DNA of 46,760 nucleotides, taken from assembly GCA_902790495.1 (NCBI GenBank), contig CADASK010000031.1:1-46760 (forward strand). The letters are read 5' to 3'. Of the stretch, positions 41,074-46,760 are shown piece after piece. The translations under genes and the position numbers were made by a program. The DNA is from an uncultured Eubacteriales bacterium. GTDB lineage: Bacteria > Bacillota > Clostridia > Christensenellales > Aristaeellaceae. The number at the start of each line of letters is the position of its first letter. Within the stretch, counting starts at the first letter, position 1. The notes below the pieces were generated by a model, which had not been told where the DNA came from, did no database searches, and saw only the letters and a program-made list of their open reading frames with translations.

Positions 41074-41239
41074 GAATAGCGCTCCATGGCCTGTGCCATG
41101 ACAGTCAGGCGGATCTTCTCCGTCTGCCCAACACGCGGTTCTGCCGGAACCTGCGCATTTCGGCGGCTTCCCCTTCTCACTCCGCTCAACGTCCCGGCTG
41201 GACTCCCGGAGCTACCTCATGTCGGCCGCGCCTCTATTC
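41074..41239 (-). ncRNA. Lysine riboswitch (L-box) aptamer
   Basis: On the minus strand the order of conserved blocks is that of the L-box: P1 GAATAG (41239-41234) closing with CTATTC (41079-41074); ATAGAGGCGCG and then GAGGTA early; GAGAAGGGGAAGCCGCCGAA in the middle; GACTGTCATGGC and GGAGCGCTATTC at the end. These correspond to ATAGAGGTGCG, AAGGGGAGCGTCGCCGAAG, GGCTGTCA and TGGAGGGCTAT of Bacillus lysC. The length of 166 nt fits. When lysine binds, the terminator at 41001-41037 should form and reduce expression of the downstream uptake gene. The stretch 41300-41520 beyond the promoter holds no gene that I can see. Confidence 0.9.
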
Positions 41240-41266
41240 CATCCGCGGTTGGCGGATGTTGCAGTA

Positions 41267-41295
41267 AACATACAACACGCAGGGCTGATTGTCAA
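41267..41295 (-). promoter_or_regulatory. Sigma-A promoter of the lysine riboswitch / ABC transporter
   Basis: On the minus strand: -35 TTGACA (41295-41290), a 17-nt spacer, -10 TATGTT (41272-41267). The predicted start near 41260 places the aptamer about 20 nt into the transcript. Confidence 0.78.
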
Positions 41296-41526
41296 TACAT
41301 AAAATGGCAGTCCGGAGGATTTTTGTATCTCCGGGCCGCCAGTGAAGAAAAAAAGGAAACGTGTGCTGTGCCGCAGGACCGGCACCGGACAGCCGGAGGA
41401 GAGCGCGCGGGAGCGCAATATCCGATCAATTCACTCGGTTTTATACAATAAATGGGAAGTAAAGGCCAGATCAACCATGTGGCTGATGAATGATGATTAG
41501 CGCGGTCTAACTTTCGGCCGTTTCCC

Positions 41527-41555
41527 TTGACAGCCCATATTTCATCTTATATAAT
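41527..41555 (+). promoter_or_regulatory. Perfect consensus sigma-A promoter of the hydrogenase operon
   Basis: TTGACA (41527-41532), a 17-nt spacer, TATAAT (41550-41555), all bases consensus, about 60 bases before the first start codon. Confidence 0.88.
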
Positions 41556-41559
41556 GCGC

Positions 41560-41577
41560 ATGTTAGAAATTAAACAA
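41560..41577 (+). promoter_or_regulatory. Candidate Rex operator at the hydrogenase promoter
   Basis: The 18-mer ATGTTAGAAATTAAACAA resembles the Rex site TTGTTAA-N4-TTAACAA, matching TGTTA on the left and T-AACAA on the right. It lies directly after the -10, where a bound repressor would block initiation. Rex senses NADH/NAD+, and hydrogenase genes are known targets in clostridia. Confidence 0.5.
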
Positions 41578-41615
41578 TCCTTTGGTGTTTAATCAAAAGG
41601 AGGTACATGTGACCC

Positions 41616-42092
41616 ATGAGTGAAATGGACAGCAAGTTTGCGGAACTCCATCAGATCATCGAGGCCCACAAGGATTGGCCCGGTGCCCTGATGCCCGTGC
41701 TGCAGGCCGCGCAGGAGATTTTCGGCTGCGTCTCTGAGGACGTGCAGAAGGTGATCGCGGAGGGCCTCGGCGTCACGCTGAGCGAGGTGTACGGCGTTGC
41801 GACCTTCTACGCGCAGTTCTCCCTGCAGCCCAAGGGCGAGTATGTCATCAGCGTCTGCCTCGGCACCGCGTGCTACGTCAAGGGCAGCCAGGCCGTGCTG
41901 GATAAGCTGAGCGAGGTGCTCGACACGCCTGTGGGCAGCACCACGCCCGACGGCAAGTTCACCCTCCAGGCGACCCGCTGCCTCGGCGCCTGCGGCCTCG
42001 CGCCTGTCATGACGATCAATGGCGACGTCTATGGCCGTCTGACCCCCGACCAGGTGCCCGCCATCATCGAGAAGTACCGCACTCCCGCCTGA
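41616..42092 (+). CDS. hydC: NADH-dependent [FeFe] hydrogenase subunit C (HndA/NuoE-like)
   Basis: The protein has 158 residues. ATG 41616 is 12 nt after AGGAGG; an in-frame ATG at 41625 is a less likely alternative. It is a thioredoxin-like [2Fe-2S] protein with ligands Cys81, Cys86 (VCLGTACYVKG) and Cys122, Cys126 (RCLGACGLAPV). The helical N-terminal part has VLQAAQEIFGCVSEDVQKVI and LSEVYGVATFYAQF as in NuoE. It passes electrons between the flavin subunit HydB and the rest of the complex. It is the first gene of the hydrogenase operon, behind a perfect promoter. Confidence 0.95.
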   Translation: MSEMDSKFAELHQIIEAHKDWPGALMPVLQAAQEIFGCVSEDVQKVIAEGLGVTLSEVYGVATFYAQFSLQPKGEYVISVCLGTACYVKGSQAVLDKLSEVLDTPVGSTTPDGKFTLQATRCLGACGLAPVMTINGDVYGRLTPDQVPAIIEKYRTPA

Positions 42093-42108
42093 GCGGATTG
42101 AACGGCGT

Positions 42109-42900
42109 ATGAAAGAAATCGCACTGCATTTGCTGGATATCGTGCAGAACAGCGTCCGCGCGGGTGCGTCCCACGTGGATATCTCCTTCATCCTGGGGGA
42201 GGATCGCGTGCTGGCCATGACCGTGAAGGACGACGGCTGCGGCATGTCGCCGGAGCTGCTGGAGCGGGTGAGAAGCCCCTTCACCACCACGCGCACGACC
42301 CGCAAGGTCGGCCTGGGCATTCCGCTCCTGCAGCAGAACGCCATGCTGACCGGCGGCGAGGTGACGCTGGAGAGCGAGGTGGGCCGGGGCACCGTGATCA
42401 CGGCGACCTTCCACACGGACTCCATCGACTGCCTGCCGCTGGGCGATCTGGCCTCTACGATGGCCTCCATCGTGATGGGCAGCCCGGACAGGCCGGAGTT
42501 CAGCCTCACGTGCAAGAGCCCGTCGGGGGAGATGAGCTTCTCCACCGAGGAGATCCGCGTGGTGCTGGGGCAGGAGGTCTCCCTGGCGGAGCCGGAGGTC
42601 GTGCAGTGGATGCAGGCGTCTTTACAGGAAGCCTGCGGTATCGCCGCCGGCGCGCGTCCCGTGATGCTCGCCTTTGTGGATGAAATCAATAAGCGCCAGC
42701 TGAACCACGTGACCGTCAGCCAGACCGGCTGCATCGGCATGTGCCGTCTGGAGCCCATGGTGGATGTGATCACCCCCGGCAAGGAGAAGGTCACCTATGT
42801 GCATGTGAAGCCTGAGATGGTGCCGCGCATTGTGGCTGAGCACATCGTCAACGGCCGTCCCGTGGCGGAATACACCATCGGCGCGGCTGAGAAAGAATGA
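42109..42900 (+). CDS. HATPase ATP-binding domain fused to an HndB-like [2Fe-2S] domain
   Basis: The protein has 263 residues. Residues 1-100 form a GHKL ATP-binding domain: LLDIVQNSVRAGASHVDISF (N-box), VKDDGCGMSPELL (G1), TRTTRKVGLGIPLLQQNAML (G2) and GRGTVITATFH. Residues 101-173 match the usual tail of these small ATPases (STEEIRVVLGQEVSLAEPEV). From residue 174 the chain becomes the HndB-type domain: EACGIAAGARPVMLAF, TVSQTGCIGMCRLEP (Cys208, Cys212), EKVTYVHVKPEMV, VNGRPVAEYTIG. In related operons these are two genes, and HndB has about 35 more N-terminal residues including its first strand. This is therefore a fusion with loss of that piece, or a sequence error. Confidence 0.82.
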   Translation: MKEIALHLLDIVQNSVRAGASHVDISFILGEDRVLAMTVKDDGCGMSPELLERVRSPFTTTRTTRKVGLGIPLLQQNAMLTGGEVTLESEVGRGTVITATFHTDSIDCLPLGDLASTMASIVMGSPDRPEFSLTCKSPSGEMSFSTEEIRVVLGQEVSLAEPEVVQWMQASLQEACGIAAGARPVMLAFVDEINKRQLNHVTVSQTGCIGMCRLEPMVDVITPGKEKVTYVHVKPEMVPRIVAEHIVNGRPVAEYTIGAAEKE

Positions 42901-42917
42901 TCGGAGGAAGCAGCAGC

Positions 42918-44717
42918 ATGGATATCTACCGCGCTCATGTACTGGTCTGCGGCGGCACGGGTTGTTCTTCGTCCGGCTCCGCGACCCTGATCGACCGCTT
43001 CAACGAGAAGCTGGCCGAGAACAATCTGGATAAGGAAGTCAAGGTCATCCGCACCGGCTGCTTCGGCCTGTGCGAGGCCGGCCCCGTGGTTATCGTCTAT
43101 CCCGACGGCACCTTCTACAGCCACGTGAAGCCGGACGACGTGGACGAGATCGTCACCGAGCATCTGCTCAAGGGCCGCAAGGTCGAGCACCTGGTGTATG
43201 TGGATCACTCCACCCACGAGCAGGATGCCGAGAAGAGCCTGGACGAGATCAACTTCTATAAGCATCAGCACCGCATCGCGCTGCGCAACTGCGGCGTGAT
43301 CGATCCGGAGAACATCGACGAGTACCTCGCCATGGACGGCTACAAGGCTCTGGAAAAGGCCCTGACCACCATGACCCGCGAGGAGGTCATCGACGAGATC
43401 CTGAAGTCCGGCCTGCGCGGCCGCGGCGGCGGCGGCTTCCCCACCGGCCTGAAGTGGAAGTTCACCTATCAGAGCCAGGCGGATCAGAAGTACGTGGCCT
43501 GCAACGCGGACGAGGGCGACCCCGGCGCGTTCATGGACCGCTCCATCCTGGAGGGCGACCCCCACGCCATCATCGAGGCCATGGCCATCGCCGGCTACGC
43601 CATCGGCGCGAGCCAGGGCTACATCTACGTCCGCGCGGAGTACCCCATCGCGGTCAAGCGCCTGTCCATCGCCATCGATCAGGCCCGCGAGTACGGCCTG
43701 CTGGGCAAGAACATCTTCGAGACCGGCTTTGACTTCGACCTGAACATCCGCCTGGGCGCCGGCGCCTTCGTCTGCGGCGAGGAGACCGCCCTGATGCACT
43801 CCATCGAGGGCAAGCGCGGCGAGCCCACCGCCCGTCCGCCGTTCCCGGCCGTGAAGGGCCTGTTCGAGAAGCCCACCATGCTCAACAACGTGGAGACCTA
43901 CGCCAACGTGGCGCAGATCATCCTCCACGGCGCTGACTGGTTCGCCTCCATGGGCACCGAGAAGTCCAAGGGCACCAAGGTCTTCGCCCTGGGCGGCAAG
44001 ATCAACAACACCGGTCTGGTGGAGATCCCCATGGGCACGCCCCTGCGCACCATCATCTATGATATCGGCGGCGGCTGCCCCAACGGCAAGAAGTTCAAGG
44101 CCGTGCAGACCGGTGGTCCCTCCGGCGGCTGCCTGCCCGAGTCCCTGCTGGACACCCCCGTGGACTATGACAACCTGATCGCGGCGGGCTCCATGATGGG
44201 CTCCGGCGGCATGATCGTCATGGACGAGGACAACTGCATGGTGGATATCGCCCGGTTCTACCTCGACTTCATCGTCGACGAGAGCTGCGGCAAGTGCGCG
44301 CCCTGCCGCATCGGCACCAAGCGCATGAAGGAGATCCTCGACCGCATCGTGGAAGGCAAGGGCGAGGAAGGCGACATCGAGAAGCTGGAGGAGCTGGCGC
44401 AGACCATCAAGTCCACCGCCCTGTGCGGCTTGGGCCAGACCGCGCCCAACCCCGTGCTCTCTACGCTGAAGTTCTTCCGCGACGAGTACGAGGCGCACAT
44501 CAAGGAAAAGCGCTGCCCCGCGCATCACTGCAAGTCGCTGCTGCAGTACAAGATCGATCCCGAGAAGTGCCGCGGCTGCACGGCCTGCGCGCGTGTCTGC
44601 CCGGCGGAGGCCATCACCGGCACGGTGAAGCAGCCGCACGTGATCGATGTCAAGAAGTGCCTGAAGTGCGGCTCCTGCATGGAGAAGTGCCGCTTCGGCG
44701 CCATCAGCCGCGAGTAA
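42918..44717 (+). CDS. hydB: [FeFe] hydrogenase subunit B (HndC/NuoF-like flavin subunit)
   Basis: The protein has 599 residues. ATG 42918 follows GGAGGAAG; a start at 42897 would overlap the previous stop. Domains: an N-terminal thioredoxin-like [2Fe-2S] domain (Cys11, Cys16, Cys48, Cys52), a NuoF core with the FMN loop GLRGRGGGGFPTGLKW (165-180) and NADH region LGAGAFVCGEETALMHSIEG, an SLBB-type segment, the 4Fe-4S motif ESCGKCAPCRIGT (Cys457/460/463 and Cys503), and a C-terminal two-cluster ferredoxin domain (Cys551/554/557/561 and 581/584/587/591). It oxidises NADH and, in bifurcating enzymes, couples this to ferredoxin oxidation for H2 formation. It is followed 15 bases later by hydA. 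Confidence 0.97.
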   Translation: MDIYRAHVLVCGGTGCSSSGSATLIDRFNEKLAENNLDKEVKVIRTGCFGLCEAGPVVIVYPDGTFYSHVKPDDVDEIVTEHLLKGRKVEHLVYVDHSTHEQDAEKSLDEINFYKHQHRIALRNCGVIDPENIDEYLAMDGYKALEKALTTMTREEVIDEILKSGLRGRGGGGFPTGLKWKFTYQSQADQKYVACNADEGDPGAFMDRSILEGDPHAIIEAMAIAGYAIGASQGYIYVRAEYPIAVKRLSIAIDQAREYGLLGKNIFETGFDFDLNIRLGAGAFVCGEETALMHSIEGKRGEPTARPPFPAVKGLFEKPTMLNNVETYANVAQIILHGADWFASMGTEKSKGTKVFALGGKINNTGLVEIPMGTPLRTIIYDIGGGCPNGKKFKAVQTGGPSGGCLPESLLDTPVDYDNLIAAGSMMGSGGMIVMDEDNCMVDIARFYLDFIVDESCGKCAPCRIGTKRMKEILDRIVEGKGEEGDIEKLEELAQTIKSTALCGLGQTAPNPVLSTLKFFRDEYEAHIKEKRCPAHHCKSLLQYKIDPEKCRGCTACARVCPAEAITGTVKQPHVIDVKKCLKCGSCMEKCRFGAISRE

Positions 44718-44732
44718 GAGGAGGACATTCAG

Positions 44733-46481
44733 ATGGAAAACATGATCGCCTTAACCATTGACGGCGTTTCCGTCGAAGTGCCCGCCGGTACTTCGGTGTT
44801 GGAAGCGGCGCGCAAGGCCGGCATTCATATCCCGACCCTGTGCTACCTGAAGGATATCAACGAGATCGGCGCCTGCCGCATGTGTGTGGTGGATGCCGGC
44901 GGCCGCAACCTGCAGGCTGCCTGCGTGCTGCCCGCCGCCAACGGCATGGTCGTGAAGACCAACACCCCCGCCATCAAGCAGTACCGCAAGGTGCTGCTGG
45001 AGCTGGTGCTCTCCGCCCACGACAAGAAGTGCCTCTCCTGCGTGCGCAGCCAGAACTGCGAGCTGCAGAAGCTGTGCCGCGACCTGGGCGTGGAGGACGG
45101 CGACGCCTTCAAGGGCGCGACCAACGAGTACAAGGTGGACGACGTTTCGCCCTCCATCGTGCGCGACAACAACAAGTGCATCCTGTGCCGCCGCTGCGTG
45201 GCGGTCTGCAGCAAGATCCAGCACGTGGGCGTCATCGGCCCGGTGATGCGCGGCTTCAAGACCGCCATCGAGTCCCCGTGGCAGATGCACCTGAACGACA
45301 TGGCCTGCATCAACTGCGGCCAGTGCATCAACGTGTGCCCCGTGGGCGCGCTGCATGAGAAGGACGACACCGCGAAGGTGTGGGCGGCCCTGTCCGACCC
45401 GACCAAGCATGTGGTGGTGCAGCCGGCTCCCGCCGTGCGCGCGGCCCTGGGCGAGGAATTCGGCCTGCCCATGGGCACCTCCGTCACAGGCAAGATGGCG
45501 ACGGCCCTCAAGCGCCTCGGCTTCGACAAGGTGTTCGACACCGACTTCGGCGCCGACCTGACCATCATGGAGGAGGCCAACGAGCTGGTGGAGCGCATCG
45601 CCAGCGGCGGCACCCTGCCCATGATCACCTCCTGCTCTCCCGGCTGGATCAAGTTCTGCGAGACCTACTATCCGGACTTCCTGCCGAACCTCTCCAGCTG
45701 CAAGTCTCCCCACGAGATGCTGGGCGCCATGGCCAAGAGCTACTATGCCAAGAAGGCCGGCATCGATCCCAAGGACATCGTGACGGTCTCCGTCATGCCC
45801 TGCACCGCCAAGAAGTTCGAGGCCGCGCGCCCCGAGCTGGGTCATGACGGCTTGGCCGACGTGGACATCGTCATCACCACCCGTGAGCTGGCCCACATGA
45901 TCAAGGAAGCCGGTATCAACTTCAACCTCCTGCCCGACAGCGACTTCGACAGCCTGATGGGCGAGAGCACGGGCGCAGCCGTCATCTTCGGCGCTACCGG
46001 CGGCGTGATGGAGGCGGCTCTGCGCACCGCGTATGAGACCCTCACCGGCAGCGAGCTGAAGGACGTCAACTTCACCGCCGTGCGCGGCGTGGAGGGTATC
46101 AAGGAAGCGACCGTGCGCATCGGCGACACCGATGTGAACGTGGCCGTGGCCTCCAGCACCGGCATGGCCGCGAAGCTGCTGGACAGCGTCCGCGCGGGCG
46201 AGAAGAACTATGCCTTCATCGAGGTCATGGCCTGCCCCGGCGGCTGCGTCAACGGCGGCGGCCAGCCCATCGTGGATGCGGATACCCGCGCCGTGGTGGA
46301 TGTGCGCGCCGAGCGCGCCAAGGCCCTGTATGGCGAGGACATGAACAAGCCGCTGCGCAAGAGCCACGAGAACGCCGAGATCAAGGCGATCTACAGCGAC
46401 TTCCTGGGCAAGCCCGGCAGTCATGTGGCCCACGAGCTGCTGCACACCCACTACACCAAACGTCCGCTTTACAACAAGTAA
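44733..46481 (+). CDS. hydA: [FeFe] hydrogenase catalytic subunit A (HndD type)
   Basis: The protein has 582 residues. GAGGAGG is 8 nt before the ATG. Clusters in order: [2Fe-2S] (Cys37, 48, 51, 64), the His-ligated 4Fe-4S (His96, Cys100, 103, 109), two 4Fe-4S motifs (Cys149/152/155/159 and 192/195/198/202), then the H-cluster with L1 ITSCSPGWIKFCE (299-309), L2 VMPCTAKKFEA (355-364) and L3 EVMACPGGCVNGGGQP (497-512). A small-subunit-like C-terminal tail follows (HENAEIKAIYSDFLGKPGSH). L1 has Ser302 where many hydrogenases have a second Cys. It reduces protons to H2 in the cytosol with electrons from HydB and ferredoxin. The operon ends in a strong terminator. Confidence 0.98.
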   Translation: MENMIALTIDGVSVEVPAGTSVLEAARKAGIHIPTLCYLKDINEIGACRMCVVDAGGRNLQAACVLPAANGMVVKTNTPAIKQYRKVLLELVLSAHDKKCLSCVRSQNCELQKLCRDLGVEDGDAFKGATNEYKVDDVSPSIVRDNNKCILCRRCVAVCSKIQHVGVIGPVMRGFKTAIESPWQMHLNDMACINCGQCINVCPVGALHEKDDTAKVWAALSDPTKHVVVQPAPAVRAALGEEFGLPMGTSVTGKMATALKRLGFDKVFDTDFGADLTIMEEANELVERIASGGTLPMITSCSPGWIKFCETYYPDFLPNLSSCKSPHEMLGAMAKSYYAKKAGIDPKDIVTVSVMPCTAKKFEAARPELGHDGLADVDIVITTRELAHMIKEAGINFNLLPDSDFDSLMGESTGAAVIFGATGGVMEAALRTAYETLTGSELKDVNFTAVRGVEGIKEATVRIGDTDVNVAVASSTGMAAKLLDSVRAGEKNYAFIEVMACPGGCVNGGGQPIVDADTRAVVDVRAERAKALYGEDMNKPLRKSHENAEIKAIYSDFLGKPGSHVAHELLHTHYTKRPLYNK

Positions 46482-46495
46482 GGATTGAACCATTG

Positions 46496-46520
46496 CCCCT
46501 CCCAACCGGGAGGGGTTTTC
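46496..46520 (+). terminator. Intrinsic terminator of the hydrogenase operon
   Basis: CCCCTCCC (46496-46503) pairs with GGGAGGGG (46508-46515) around AACC, followed by TTTTC. It lies 14 bases after the hydA stop. Confidence 0.92.
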
Positions 46521-46570
46521 TGATGCGTATGAGCAAATATGGCAGACTGTTCTTTTCCATAGCACAAGGA

Positions 46571-46636
46571 TTCCGCGCCTGCGGGCACGGGCAAAGGGCT
46601 TTGCGATCGCCCTTTGCAAACCTTCGCCCTTCGCCC
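46571..46636 (-). repeat. Double-hairpin repeat, copy 12 (inverted)
   Basis: Read on the minus strand: GGGCGAAGGGCGAAGG (a doubled left end), stem 1 GCAAAGGGC / GCCCTTTGC around GATCGCAAA, stem 2 CCGTGCC / GGCGCGG (imperfect) around CGCA, then GGAATCC. It follows the hydrogenase terminator. The last 120 bases of the window contain no gene start that I can support. Confidence 0.88.
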
Positions 46637-46760
46637 GTCGCATTGGTGACTGACATGGAGAAAAGAGGTTCTTCACGTTTTCTTAGGGAAAGGGCCGAAA
46701 AAAGGGTTGCAAAAAGAGCACAGAAGACTTCTAATTGTAGTTGCTACACCAACAAGAAGG

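Noticed and set aside
41130-41160. Possible T-box (minus-strand AGAACCGCG next to an amino-acid transporter)
   Set aside because: The TGGN acceptor-binding bulge is missing, and the whole region fits the lysine aptamer block by block.
41086-41451. Open frame of 121 codons upstream of the hydrogenase operon
   Set aside because: It runs antisense across the lysine aptamer and its promoter, has no ribosome site and no protein-like composition.
7543-46636. CRISPR array made of the dispersed repeats
   Set aside because: Copies are kilobases apart, in both orientations and without regular spacers; no cas gene is present.
46707-46735. Promoter-like TTGCAA-N17-TCTAAT at the right edge
   Set aside because: The -10 is poor and no downstream gene is inside the window to support it.

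Overview
The window comes from a GC-rich, strictly anaerobic, Clostridia-like member of the Bacillota. The grounds are a pyruvate:ferredoxin oxidoreductase, a HydABC-type [FeFe] hydrogenase operon, a DRTGG/hydrogenase-like cluster typical of clostridia, the ecfA1-ecfA2-ecfT-truA order, the yabM-yabN-yabO gene order known from Bacillus, and a lysine (L-box) riboswitch. No rRNA, tRNA, CRISPR array, phage gene or transposase gene was seen. A gut Christensenellales/Oscillospirales-type genome would fit, but the species cannot be named from this sequence.

Layout. Positions 1-2901 (+): the end of a peptide ABC transporter operon, a small membrane protein and two tandem amidohydrolase paralogues, the first without any metal ligands. 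2981-7511 (-): flippase, YabN/MazG, RqcP (YabO) and a fused IspDF. 7638-10453 (-): TrkH and TrkA for K+ uptake. 10664-15161: a PHP phosphoesterase (+), an NAD-dependent epimerase (-), a ferredoxin-like aldo/keto reductase (+) and a CARF-nuclease of the Card1 type (+). 15403-21091 (-): PFOR and a secreted 5'-nucleotidase. 21304-24609 (-): a five-gene cluster of PHP, DRTGG, H-cluster protein, HATPase and DRTGG. 24869-27515 (+): deoC, an esterase and an EamA exporter. 27830-34701 (-): RlmI-like methyltransferase, HAD phosphatase, FAD dehydrogenase, TruA and the ECF transporter core. 34890-38198: phosphofructokinase (+), phosphoglycerate mutase (-) and a split chromate-type transporter (-). 38307-40981 (-): an amino-acid ABC transporter under a lysine riboswitch. 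41616-46481 (+): the hydrogenase operon.

How the genes work together. PFK and GpmA feed glycolysis, PFOR makes acetyl-CoA and reduced ferredoxin, and HydABC (probably electron bifurcating) disposes of electrons from ferredoxin and NADH as H2. PFOR and the hydrogenase operon each carry a perfect TTGACA-N17-TATAAT promoter, and the hydrogenase promoter overlaps a Rex-like operator.

The most striking non-coding content is a family of twelve double-hairpin repeats. Their stems change sequence between copies but stay paired, around a constant GCGATCGCAAAG core. Every copy lies in a gap that has a gene 3' end on at least one side. Two copies, flanking PFOR, carry the same 65-nt insert in the first loop. 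Other points worth attention are the solo Card1-like nuclease, the metal-less amidohydrolase paralogue, the HATPase-HndB fusion, the lysine riboswitch, and the degenerate-hydrogenase/DRTGG cluster.
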